From Tricholomella constricta (lineage: Eukaryota; Basidiomycota; Agaricomycetes; Agaricales; Lyophyllaceae): DNA of 64,000 bases. The DNA is taken from NCBI GenBank assembly GCA_013368375.1, contig JAACJP010000050.1:62001-126000 (forward strand), given 5' to 3'. Within the stretch, counting starts at the first letter, position 1. Every line of letters begins with the position of its first letter. Shown in pieces: positions 18,165 through 28,357 of the stretch. Under the pieces are notes generated by a model. It saw only the letters and a list, made by a program, of their open reading frames with translations. It did not search any database and had not been told where the DNA came from. Made by a program: the position numbers and the translations under genes.

Positions 18165-18176
18165 TAATATCGAGGT
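18165..18176 (+). other. Primer-binding site, self-complementary type
   Basis: TAATATCGAGGT begins at the first base after the 5' LTR and is the perfect reverse complement of LTR bases 17910-17921. No tRNA 3' end is recognised here. Confidence 0.7.
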
Positions 18177-18193
18177 CTACCCACCCACCGGAC

Positions 18194-21051
18194 ATGTCCT
18201 CGACGATAGTGGAGCCCAACACCACAGTCCGCTATCAAAACTTCGAAGGTCCCTCTTTCACACAAAGAAGACCTTCACCACCACCTTTCGAAACCTCCCC
18301 TGCCTCAACAGGACACATGATGCAAGGGACCTTCGGAACCAACAGGTCCAGGCTGGAACACAACATTTTCCAACCAGGCCAACACGAGGGGGACTTTTCC
18401 TCAGCCAGTCAGGACCCTCGACGACCCCTACCCCGGACCCCCTCAAACGTATTCAACCCGTTCTACCAACTCGCCACCCCCAACTATCCCCCCTTACCAC
18501 CATCCGCAACGGCCTCCGGACCTCCGCCTTCAAGTAACCAGACTCCCGGGTCATACTACGAAAGGTTGAGGCACCCGGAGATGTTCCAGAGGAGGGATAG
18601 GGCTCGGGAGGAGGGACAGGGACACTTCGCTCGTCAACAAAACCCCTTCCTACACGGTTCAGACCACGAAAGGATACTCTACGAGCTCCGCATGACGCGG
18701 GAAGAGTTTTCGCGACAAGCGCACGAGCTCCTAGTCGAAACCATGGGGATGGATCATCAACCCCGAACACCGGAACAATGGGCCAACCTCGTGTTGTCGA
18801 CCATACAACTGCACGAAGCCCATCGATTACCCCCACAACTGACGGTGTTGCTACAAATGGGGGGAAACGAAAAAAGGTTACGCGCCCTGGCTGGAGAAAT
18901 CCAGACGTCCAACGAGGGAAGAAGATTCTCCGACCCCCAAAGCGCGGGACGTTCCTTCCACATGCCAATTCAGGAGCCCATTCCCTCCAGAATTGAAACT
19001 AGATTCGAAGAACCTCCACGAGCGACAAGCACTGTCAATACGCAGACAGCTTCGGCTCTACTCAGGAGGATGAACCAAGGGAACGCACCCCCCAGCCAAG
19101 AAGGGTTCGAACCCACCGTCACACCAGGGACAGACGCTCGAAGAGCTCCGACGTTCGGATTCTGGGGAGCCCAAAATTTGCAAAGGATCCCCGAAGAGAA
19201 CCCCTCTTTCGAAGGACCATTCTCCAGGCCAAACTCGGGTTTTCAAGGCCCACAAAGGACCTCCGCAAGGGAAGAAGGAGCTCCTCAGAGGGAACCCGAG
19301 AATATTCCCCTACCTCCGTCAGAACAAGGAATCCCAACGCCGCTGTCGTACGCTCATAGCTACGAATTACGCGAAGAAAACCGAGAAGAAAGAGGAGCAC
19401 CCCCAAGGACACGAGAAGACTGGCGCCAAACACCACCTCACCTGGCGAACCAGAACAGGAGGTCACCGCAAGGCCCATGCCCAATCTCCCCAAGAGAACG
19501 CCGTGGAATCGGAGCGGACCCCGGCCCCGGTCAAAACGTAACCATCCTCGACGGAAGGCAAGGGACCCAACAACAATTCCCCCAGTTCGAACAATACAGA
19601 ACTGGCTACAACCCCGGACCAGCCCCACCCATACCCGGCGGACGACCGAACCCCCAGTACAACGGACCACCTCCACAGCCCCAACCACCTCCGGGATCCT
19701 CGGGACCACCTACCCCGAGAGGAACTCAATGGGGAAACGGCCCCGGAGGACCAGGAGGGGGAGGAGGAGGTTATTGGGGAAACGGCCCCGGAGGAACAGG
19801 GGGTCCTGGAGGAGGGGGAGGTCACGGAGGATACGGACCACCACAAGGACCAGGAGGCCCGGGAGGCCACGGAGGTCCCGGAGGGGGAGGAGGAGGCCAC
19901 GGAGGAGGAGGAGGAGGAGGCCCACCCGGAAATCCGGGAGGAGGCCAATTCGCAAACCCTCAACGACCCCCACCTCCACCGCAACAGCTCTTAGGCCCAA
20001 ACCAAAACCTGACCCCGGAACAGTACCGACACCTCCTAAACCTGGAATCGAAAATCGACATCAGGAAACCGGACCCCTTCACTGGAAAAGAACCGAGGAG
20101 ATGGAAAACCTTCGTCACGGAATGCCTAGTAACGTTCCAAGCCAAGGCGATCACCTACGAACAGGATCACCTGAAGGTGTCATTCGCGAGCTCCTACTTA
20201 AAGGACGGAGCTATGGACTACTTTCGGCTGCAACTCACGTACAACCCCCAACACCCGATGTTCACGAATTGGGAAGGATTTGTACACGAATTAGGATCAC
20301 GCTTCGGCCGAACTCGAGAGTGGAAGCCGAGAACAACATTTCGCGACTGAAAATGAAGGAATGGGAAAAGTTCACAGCATTCATCATCAAGTTCGAACAA
20401 GAAGCGTACGAAACAGGCTGGAACTGGGTAGCACTACAGTTCACACTCCGGAAAGCGCTCCCCCAGCGAATCCTTAACGTCCTGGCCATCGCACCAAGCC
20501 CCGAAACCTACGAAGGTTACCGAGATCTGGTCACTCAAATCGATCGGAGGTACTGGGAACATCGCATAGAAAATCCAGAGTCCTACAAACCCCTCTGGGC
20601 GAATAACGCGAACACCCCCAACACCTCCGCACGACCTCCGATGGGACCTTCGGCCGGACCCGCAAGCCGCACGACGCCGCAAACGGCTCAAGGGAACAGG
20701 AACGCATGCTTGAACGCCGAAAGTCATGATCAGGACCCGGACTCAGGTAGGGAAGGTAAGGCGCAAGACCAGGAAATCGCATGGGACGACGAGGAGGCCC
20801 TACAAGCCAACAACTTCGGTTTCAAGAAGTCAACACGCCCCTGGGTGAAGATTGACGAAGACGTAAAGCAACAACGAATTCGAGACAAGGCCTGCATCCT
20901 ATGCGGTGACCTGGAACACTGGATGCGCGACTGCCCAACAGCAAACGCCATGGGCAGAGCCACCTACCTCATCGGCGACGACATCTTCGAATTCCATCAC
21001 AAGACAGAAGAGGGAAACGCGGGGGCGATTCAGGACTTGCCCGGGCTCTGA
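18194..21051 (+). pseudogene. gag: gag of the LTR element (one frameshift)
   Basis: Capsid/nucleocapsid gene. The N-terminal 500 residues are low-complexity, Pro/Gln- then Gly-rich (about residues 500-585). The conserved capsid region begins near PDPFTGKEPRRWKTFV in the first frame and continues from VEAENNISRLKM in the next, with a zinc knuckle CILCGDLEHWMRDC near the end. The frame switch lies at about 20306, where one C appears lost from the run before GAACTCGAG; restoring it gives a continuous match to the family, so this is probably mutation rather than programmed shifting. The second frame ends at 21051, overlapped in the -1 frame by the protease reading frame. Confidence 0.85.
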
Positions 21052-21980
21052 ATCGCGAAGACCTAAAACCGGACCTTGACACTAAACTACGCGCAACGGC
21101 ATTATCGACAACGGACACCCGCACAGTAACTCTCTCCTCCCATTCGTCACTGGCATTCCTAATACACCTCACGCCAAACGGAGGAGGAGAAGACCCCGAA
21201 AACACGCTCATCGACAGCGGAGCTACCGACAACTTCATGGACTCCGTCATGGCGACATCACGTGGGCTCCACCTTGAGGAGCTCAACCCCCCAATAAACC
21301 TCTGCCTATTCGACGGAGAACTCTCCGCATCAGGCAAAATCACACACTATACCACCAACGACGTCAAATTCAGTGACGGCACCACTCAGAGGATAAGATT
21401 CCTCATAACGAAACTCCACGAGACAGCGACGATAGTACTGGGACTATCATGGCTGAAGGAGGTCAATCCCCACATAAATTGGAAAGACCTCTGCATCACG
21501 CTACGACGGGGGTCAAACGGCAAAATCGAAGGATCACTACCGGACCTCCGAAGGAAAAGGGAAGTCGCTCCAACAACAACAGACACAGGAGCTCAACGCT
21601 TACCCTCGCGGTCAGCTCGCTCCTTCACGATCGAAGTACAGTTGGAGGGATCTGCAACGCGTCTACGGGCACTTATTGATAGTGGGGCGGCGGGCAACTT
21701 CATAACAAAATCCTCGTGTACGAAGCCGGAACCTCTCGCCAACCCCATGACCCTACAACTGTTCGACGGAAACCCCAGCGGAGGCGGAGCCATTTCACAC
21801 CATAGTCCCGAAACGATCAAACTCGAGAACGGACTAGAGTATAAGGTCGACCTCCTCATAACACAGTTACATCCAGCCACACCATTAGTGCTCGGATTAC
21901 CTTGGTTACGGGAAGCAAATCCGGACATCGACTGGCGGGAAATGTCCATGACCATGGAACAAGGAGGGAAATGTCCATGA
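21042..21980 (+). pseudogene. Protease region of pol with two retropepsin-like domains
   Basis: An open frame entered from gag by a -1 shift; no ATG is needed, and the first internal ATG is 21237. It contains two similar aspartic-protease domains. The first runs from LIDSGATDNFMD (about 21207) through LCLFDGE to VLGLSWLKEVNPHINW. The second runs from ALIDSGAAGNFITKS (about 21670) through LQLFDGN to VLGLPWLREANPDIDW. Each has the DSGA catalytic triplet and the later LGL/W element. The frame is closed at 21978-21980 inside a 29-base tandem triplication; with one unit it would run straight into the RT frame. Confidence 0.85.
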
Positions 21981-22023
21981 CCATGGAACAAGGAGGGAAA
22001 TGTCCATGACCATGGAACAAGGA
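21937..22023 (+). repeat. 29-base tandem triplication in pol
   Basis: Three copies of a 29-base unit containing ATGTCCATGACCATGGAAC, with ATG at 21942, 21971 and 22000. Two extra copies add 58 bases and shift the pol frame by one. Confidence 0.95.
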
Positions 22024-25000
22024 GCAGGACTAGCCGCGATATCGCTTTCCCAGAAGACGCAATGGGGAACCGTGACCCTTGAGGAGGAGGAAGACGTCGA
22101 AGCTCCGAAACCAGCCAACCCCCTTTCGGAAAAACAACCCCTCCTCAGGGACCTCCTGGACGACGACAACGATCAGAACGACACCTCCAGCGACAACATG
22201 AAGGAGGAAGACACCCGCCCAAACACCAACGAACCCCAAGAGGAAGTACCAACACCGACAACTGAGTCGCCAGAGGAGGTAATGGGACGGAAACACACCC
22301 GAAAACCACCTCCACCCAACTACTTCCCTCCAAACGTTCCGAGGTCCAAATTCAAACCCCACCCCAAACGGAAACCCGCAACGTCCCCAACGACAGAAAC
22401 ACAGGAAGAAGAGGAAACCAACCCGGAAACGGAGGTCGAAGACGAAACCGGAGAGAGAGAAGAGGATGTCGAAACACAAAGCATCCGCCTGATCGGAGCG
22501 GCGCCATTCGCGAACCTCATCAGGGACGGAGCCACAGCGTTCCAACTACACATCTCCCCCACCGAACAGGAAGAACACCTCCATGCCAATAACACCTCCG
22601 ACGACGAACCCAAGCAACCAAAGACAGAAAAGGAAATCTTTGAGGAAGTCGTACCTCCGGAGTACAGGGACTTCGAAGACGTATTCTCAGCGGGCGAAGC
22701 GAAAACCATCCCCCCACACCGACCTTACGATCACACAGTGGAACTCGACGAAAACACTACCCCTCCTTTCGGAAAGATATACAACATGTCCGAACTGGAG
22801 TTGAAAGCATTGAAGGATTACATCGACGAGATGCTCGGTAAAGGGTTCATCCGACCTTCGAGTTCGTCAGCGGGAGCTCCGGTACTGTTCGCAAAGAAGA
22901 AGGACGGATCACTCCGGCTATGCGTGGACTATAGAGGACTAAATCGGATCACCAAGAAGAACCGTTACCCTCTACCCCTGATCGGAGACCTCATAGACCG
23001 ACTTCAAAAAGCAAAAGTATACTCGAAGATCGACCTCCGAGTGGGCTACAACAACGTCCGCATAGCTCCGGGACACGAATGGAAGACAGCCTTCCGCACT
23101 CGCTATGGACTTTTCGAATACCTGGTAATGCCCTTCGGCATGACAAACTCACCCGCGACGTTCCAACACTTCATGAACGACATCTTTCACGACATGAACG
23201 ACGTGTTCGTAGTGATCTATCTCGACGACATTCTGGTTTTCTCGGAGACCTTAGAGGAACATCACGGACACGTTCGGAAGGTCCTCGAGAGGCTCCGGAA
23301 ACACAACCTTCATGCGAAACCGGAGAAATGTACGTTTCACACTACGGAGATCGAATATCTAGGCGTCATCGTATCCCCCGGCGGAGTAAAGATGGATCCA
23401 GGAAAAGTCGACGCGATCCGGAAGTGGCCTAGACCGACGAAGGTCAAAGAACTCCAATCCTTCCTAGGCTTTGCAAACTTCTATCGGCGGTTTATCGACA
23501 ATTACTCGGGCATAACGAAGAGGTTAAATAAACTCACGCAAAAGGACACAATCTGGAAATGGGATTCCGAATGCGAAGGAGTCTTCGAGCTATTGAAGAA
23601 AGCATTCTCCTCCGCACCCATCCTACGACACTTCGATCCTCAACTACCGGTGATACTAGAGTGCGATGCCTCCGACTTCGCCATAGCGGGGATCATCTCC
23701 CAATTTGACGAGACATCACAAGACTTACGTCCGGTCGCCTTCTACGCGAGAACTATGATAGACGCGGAGCTCAACTACGACATCTATGACAAGGAGCTCC
23801 TAGCAATCGTGGAAGCGTTTAAACAATGGAGGGCCTACCTAGAGGGATCTCCCCACCGCATTCAAGTGTACTCCGACCACAACAACCTACAGTACTTCTC
23901 CACGACCAAACAACTCAGTCGCAGACAAGCACGATGGTCGGAATGCCTGGCGAACTTCGACTTCCAGATAAACTATCGACCCGGAAGACTGGGAGCGAAG
24001 CCAGATGCCCTTACGCGAAGAGCGGACGTGTATCCAAAGAAGGGTTTCGAGCAGGATCACAACTCCTTCAACAACCGCATCATCATACCCCCCGAACGAT
24101 TGAACGCGGCCCTAATACTGAACAAGGAGCTCCTACTAAACAATGTCCGGAACGCACCCCGAGACGATTTCTTCGAAAGGCATGCACCCAAACCCGGAGA
24201 AGAGACCTCCGCATTCTCCCTATCCGATGATCACAAACTACTCCTTCGCGACGGAAGAATCTATGTACCAGACCATTCCAGATTACGACTCGACATCCTA
24301 CAGCAACACCACGATCACAAACTGCGCGGACATCCAGGGATCAGAAAGACCACACAACTCATCATGAGGACTTATTTCTGGCCCGGATTACGGAAGGAGG
24401 TCACTCGATACGTCCGAAGCTGTCATACCTGTAAAAGAGCGAAGGTCCCACGCCATAGCCCATACGGATTATTGAAACCACTCCAGATTGGGCGAAGGGC
24501 GTGGGCCTCCATATCCATGGACCACATCGTAGAATTACCGGAATCGGATGGGTACGACGCCATACTGGTCGTAGTATGCCGCCTCACCAAGCAAGGCATC
24601 TTCATACCCTGTCACACAACGGACACAGCAAAGGAACTTGCTCAGCTATTCTTGGAACATGTCTTCTCCAAGCACGGACTGCCCGATGACATCATCTCCG
24701 ACAGAGGCACCCTCTTCGTCTCCCGTTTCTGGAGCTCGCTATGTAAAGCCCTGGACATCAAATCGAACCTTTCGACCGCGTATCACCCGGAGACCGACGG
24801 CCAGACGGAACGAGTAAATCAGACACTGGAACAATACCTCCGGATGTACGTGAACTATCTCCAGACCAACTGGCGAACACAGCTCCCTCTGGCGGAATTC
24901 ACGTATAACAATACGACCCATTCGACCACGGGAGTTTCCCCTTTCTTTGCGAACAAGGGTTATCACCCCCGCTTGACAATCTCTATAAAAGATATACCGG

Positions 25001-25575
25001 CGAAAGAAGCCCAGGAGGTAGCCGTAGACCTCCGGACCCTCCAGGACTACCTCCGCAAAGAAATAGAGATCGCAAACGAAGCCTACAAACGATTCGCGGA
25101 CAAGAAGCGGGACCCTACACCAGACTGGGCTGTAGGAACGGAGGTATGGCTCGACTGCCGGAACATCAAAACGAAACGCCCCTCCAAAAAGCTAGACCAC
25201 CGGAGACTGGGCCCCTTCAAAATCCTGCAGAAGATTTCCAGCCATGCGTATCGACTGGAACTACCTCCGACACTGAAAGGGATTCACAACGTATTCCACG
25301 TCAAGTTACTCGAGAAGCACGAACACGAGAATTTCCCTGGACGATCAAAACCACCTCCGCAGACGATCAAAGTCGAGGGCGAAGAACACTACGAAGTGGG
25401 ACAAATCCTAGATTCCCGAACACGAGGGAAACACGTCCTCTACTTGGTACGATGGGAAGGGTACGGCCCCGAAGACGATACCTGGGAACCAGCGGAGAAT
25501 ATGGAGGGAGCAAAAGACATGGCCCTCGAATTCCACCGACTTTTCCCAAGAAAGCCACGGGACCCCACGATTTAA
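22000..25575 (+). CDS. pol: pol: RT, RNase H, integrase, chromodomain
   Basis: 1191-residue open frame. After an acidic linker comes reverse transcriptase (about residues 250-480) with LRLCVDYRGLN, SKIDLRVGYNN, MPFGMTNSPATFQ and the catalytic YLDD in VVIYLDDILVFS. RNase H follows, with LECDASDFAIAG, the DKELLAIVEA helix and VYSDHNN. Integrase has an HHCC zinc finger (HKLRGHPG, then CHTCKR) and a DDE core: Asp in SMDHIVEL, Asp in IISDRGTLF and Glu in TDGQTERVNQ. The C-terminus is a chromodomain, YLVRWEGYGPEDDTWEP, which in chromoviruses targets integration to heterochromatin. All catalytic residues are present; only the upstream junction is broken. The first ATG used here lies in the third 29-base repeat, but the natural product would be a Gag-Pol fusion. 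Confidence 0.95.
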   Translation: MSMTMEQGAGLAAISLSQKTQWGTVTLEEEEDVEAPKPANPLSEKQPLLRDLLDDDNDQNDTSSDNMKEEDTRPNTNEPQEEVPTPTTESPEEVMGRKHTRKPPPPNYFPPNVPRSKFKPHPKRKPATSPTTETQEEEETNPETEVEDETGEREEDVETQSIRLIGAAPFANLIRDGATAFQLHISPTEQEEHLHANNTSDDEPKQPKTEKEIFEEVVPPEYRDFEDVFSAGEAKTIPPHRPYDHTVELDENTTPPFGKIYNMSELELKALKDYIDEMLGKGFIRPSSSSAGAPVLFAKKKDGSLRLCVDYRGLNRITKKNRYPLPLIGDLIDRLQKAKVYSKIDLRVGYNNVRIAPGHEWKTAFRTRYGLFEYLVMPFGMTNSPATFQHFMNDIFHDMNDVFVVIYLDDILVFSETLEEHHGHVRKVLERLRKHNLHAKPEKCTFHTTEIEYLGVIVSPGGVKMDPGKVDAIRKWPRPTKVKELQSFLGFANFYRRFIDNYSGITKRLNKLTQKDTIWKWDSECEGVFELLKKAFSSAPILRHFDPQLPVILECDASDFAIAGIISQFDETSQDLRPVAFYARTMIDAELNYDIYDKELLAIVEAFKQWRAYLEGSPHRIQVYSDHNNLQYFSTTKQLSRRQARWSECLANFDFQINYRPGRLGAKPDALTRRADVYPKKGFEQDHNSFNNRIIIPPERLNAALILNKELLLNNVRNAPRDDFFERHAPKPGEETSAFSLSDDHKLLLRDGRIYVPDHSRLRLDILQQHHDHKLRGHPGIRKTTQLIMRTYFWPGLRKEVTRYVRSCHTCKRAKVPRHSPYGLLKPLQIGRRAWASISMDHIVELPESDGYDAILVVVCRLTKQGIFIPCHTTDTAKELAQLFLEHVFSKHGLPDDIISDRGTLFVSRFWSSLCKALDIKSNLSTAYHPETDGQTERVNQTLEQYLRMYVNYLQTNWRTQLPLAEFTYNNTTHSTTGVSPFFANKGYHPRLTISIKDIPAKEAQEVAVDLRTLQDYLRKEIEIANEAYKRFADKKRDPTPDWAVGTEVWLDCRNIKTKRPSKKLDHRRLGPFKILQKISSHAYRLELPPTLKGIHNVFHVKLLEKHEHENFPGRSKPPPQTIKVEGEEHYEVGQILDSRTRGKHVLYLVRWEGYGPEDDTWEPAENMEGAKDMALEFHRLFPRKPRDPTI

Positions 25576-25783
25576 AACGACTCGACGAACACTCATGCAC
25601 ATCACGAAAAATTATGCAAATCCATTTCAAGAAGACAAACTGTGTTATATGTATTCGTACCTCCTGGACAACAACATTACGAAAGAGAAACGATACCAAG
25701 AAAAAAAAAAATAAACGAACTTCAGGTGTAAATATTTGGCAAAAGGAAATGAAGGAAGTCCAAGACACCGCGAAAAAGACCGT

Positions 25784-27780
25784 CTACTCGATGCGACGAC
25801 GCTTGGAGGGACCTGCACTGGCAGAGGAACCGTCCTCGCGCCCAACCCCCACCTCCCCAACCACCCCTACCTCCAGAGGAAGCATCGACGCGATATCCTG
25901 CTCGTCGTCGGCGATCAATTGAGACTGAGACACGAACCCCGCAAGGGCGTCTTCACGAGTGAGAGATGGACGATGAAGAGCAAGGAAATGCTCGAAGGCG
26001 GGAAAAGGGGACTCGGGATCGACGGGAGGGCGAAAAAGCTCGCGGAGAGAATGCTGCTCAAGAATCTGGTGAGCGGCGTCGACGATACCCCGGACCGGCG
26101 ACGCCTCCATCTCGACGAGGGCGCGACGCAGAGCGCCATCCGCAACAAACATATCGGATGCGAAAGCAACACGCGCAAGCTCAAGAGCTACAACAAATTC
26201 CGGAGGTGAAAAAAGAGAACAAAAGAAGACAAAAGAAAGACTCACCATCGGTGCGAACGCGAAGGTCCAAGGCATGACCACGCCAATAGTCCCGAACCCC
26301 CTGGAGATGTACGACGTGCCCCTTCAGACCCGCAACCTCATCCTCAAGACCCGCAACCTCCATCCGCAGATCCTCGACCTCGGCGTCACGATCGACGTCG
26401 ACGACCTCCACGGCACTCGATGTCTGCGCCTGCAGATGAAGGAAACGTTCACGCTCGTCGGCGAGTTCGGCTAGGACTCCACGAAAACGACCCTTGTTGC
26501 GTTCGCCCTCGGCCTGGAGACGCTCTACCTGGAGGGACAAAGCCTGCGCACGCGCGACCTCCTGGTCATAGAGGCGCCGAAGACGGAGGTGCTCCTCAGG
26601 CGAAGGAGCAAGAGGGGCAGGAGCAGCGGGGGGGGACGACATCAACATAGCAGGAGGGGAAGCCTGGTGCAGAACCGGTGAGGGAGAGACCGATTCAGAC
26701 GAACTCTTTAAAAAGAGAGGCTCCGAGGGCCCGACGATGGGAGAATCCGGAGAAGCGGCACGCATGGCGGCCCCAAGACGACGAACAGGGAAAGGGGAAA
26801 CCGAGCTATCGGAGGGGGGAGGAGAATAACCAGGCATAGGCGAAGGGCGCGCCTCCGGAACAGACAAGCGCGCACCCCCACGACCGACAGGCACAGACCT
26901 TCGTCCCTGACCTCGCGTACCACGGAAAATAGCACGAGGAGGGGGAGCAGGAGGAAGTGAAACGGCACCAGTCCCTACAACGGACGAAGAGGCGGCGGGA
27001 AGAGGAGGCGGGATTGGCAAACGCAGGGCGCGACGGATGCTGGTAAAAGACATCGCAACGCCAGTGCGGGAGAAAGTAAAACCCTCGGCGCGAGAGCGAA
27101 GCCACTCCAACGGAATTCCCAACTGCCTAGCTGCCACCTCTAGGCCATGGTCCAACGAAAGCGAGCACAGGGAATGCGCCGCACGACACTCAACACAGGG
27201 CAGGGTCCCGCGAAGACGAACCTCCTGAAATCGACAAGACAGCCGACGCGTCCGACACCGATCACACTAACGAAGACCCCAAAAAGGAATCAGCTGAAAC
27301 GCTGGACTCGATCGCAGAAGAAGGGCGACATACCGGCTCATGCGCCTCACACCACGCCAAGGAGGGAGGAACCCGCACAGCGGTACGCAACACCTCCGCC
27401 AAAATCGCATCAGTGAAGAGGGGCCCCCACGACAACGAAGTCGCCGCCGGACGCGACACAGGGTCACTAGCAAACTCGAAATCGGCCTCGGGAGTGGTGG
27501 AACGAGGGCGACGGATCTGTTGGGATCGAATGGGCAGGCGGATGATCAGACGAGGGACAGGAGGTGGGAGAAGAACGGGGGACGACTCGGGGACCGCCCC
27601 GTCACTCCCATCGAGAAGGGTGGCAATCCCAGGGAGAGAGGGCGCCGGGGAAACGGGTTGAGGCGCGTCTAAGGACGCGACGCGCGACCGATCTTCGTCG
27701 ATCAAAGGCGCCACGTCCGGATCTCGCAAAGCGGGGGCATTAGGAGGAGGAGACGCGACACGGGGCATAGCAGGCGACAT
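25784..27780 (-). CDS. Antisense three-exon accessory gene inside the LTR element
   Basis: Unrecognised gene on the strand opposite gag-pol, between pol and the 3' LTR. Three exons join in frame with GT-AG introns: 27268-27780 (phase 0), 26246-27224 and 25784-26187; 1896 bases, 631 aa. Exon 1 is Pro/Ser/Ala-rich. Exon 2 opens with a short Cys cluster CVECRAAHSLC, then an Arg- and Pro-rich region, then a long heptad-rich coiled coil (from about RRLYDQEVARAQALSLQVER through LEDEVAGLKGHVVHLQ). Exon 3 is acidic and ends KRRRIE, a possible nuclear signal. No transposase, RT or protease motif. Continuous coding over 1.9 kb with clean introns implies selection or recent function. The introns cannot derive from the sense transcript, so the gene must be transcribed from its own promoter. 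Could be a nuclear DNA- or chromatin-binding factor; that is inference. Confidence 0.8.
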
Positions 27781-27884
27781 GAGGTCGACAGAATGGAAAC
27801 AGAAGAAGAAAAACGACCAAGTTTTTCTCTTTTTCGATCTCCGAGATCCTCAAAACACCCACAAGGACCCACAACTGAGGCCCT

Positions 27885-27901
27885 CACGTGCCCCTCACGT
27901 G
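27885..27901 (-). promoter_or_regulatory. Paired CACGTG boxes upstream of the antisense gene
   Basis: Two CACGTG palindromes at 27885-27890 and 27896-27901, about 105-120 bases upstream of the antisense ATG (27780). CACGTG is the classical E-box bound by bHLH factors. Position fits a promoter for the antisense gene; the role is inferred. Confidence 0.4.
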
Positions 27902-27986
27902 ACCGCGCGCGCGCACCAAAAAGGAAAAACAAACGCCACACTCCCCGTATCCGAACATTTTTCCGCGTCTCAGTGGCTCGACGCTT

Positions 27987-27999
27987 GAGGAGGGGGTAA
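27987..27999 (+). other. Polypurine tract
   Basis: GAGGAGGGGGTAA directly before the 3' LTR; the expected plus-strand primer site. Confidence 0.8.
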
Positions 28000-28357
28000 T
28001 GTCACGAACGTCCCTAACGACCACCCCTAAAGTCACACCCACTACGCTTTCCCACGCACGTCCGCCGTACATATATGACACCACTTTCTTTTCGGACACC
28101 TTACCTCGATATTACCTATTGTTAAGACTAGTTCTCGATTCTCGTTCTCGTTTCTCTCTCTCTCTCTCAATCTATTTGGCTTCACACCCGTATCACTTGA
28201 GCTCGTTCGTTCGAATTAGCCCCGGTGAACACCTCCGTCAACGCTCACGACCTCCGAATACTCCTTCGTAGGCCGTCTTCCTTGACGGACGTCAGGCCTG
28301 TCCGCTTCGGTGGTTCCAGAATAACTCTGTAACCGGCGTGCTACACAGGTCCTAACA
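28000..28357 (+). repeat. 3' LTR
   Basis: 358 bases, matching the 5' LTR except for a short site near its base 35 (AAAGTCACACCC against AAAGGAATCACCC). Confidence 0.95.

Larger units (their letters stand above)
17806..28357 (+). mobile_element. Ty3/gypsy chromovirus-type LTR retrotransposon, 10.55 kb
   Basis: Two LTRs (359 and 358 bases) bound a gag-protease-RT-RNase H-integrase-chromodomain order, the mark of chromoviruses. Both LTRs start TGT and end ACA. Flanks are GATGG (17801-17805) and GCTGG (28358-28362), a probable 5-base target duplication with one change. The element lies inside LINE ORF2. It also carries an opposite-strand gene between pol and the 3' LTR. The LTRs differ only at one short site near position 35, so insertion is recent. 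Even so, gag is frameshifted and pol is interrupted by a 29-base triplication, so this copy probably needs help from another. Confidence 0.95.

Noticed and set aside
19119..20000. Long minus ORFs opposite gag
   Set aside because: Produced by the GC-rich Gly/Pro-coding repeat; Ser/Arg/Trp-rich with no start, splice pattern or family.
25146..25922. Plus ORF of 258 aa overlapping the pol end
   Set aside because: Out-of-frame shadow of the integrase and chromodomain coding region.
26966..27672. Plus ORFs opposite the antisense gene
   Set aside because: Non-coding shadows; only the minus strand joins through introns into one frame with domain structure.
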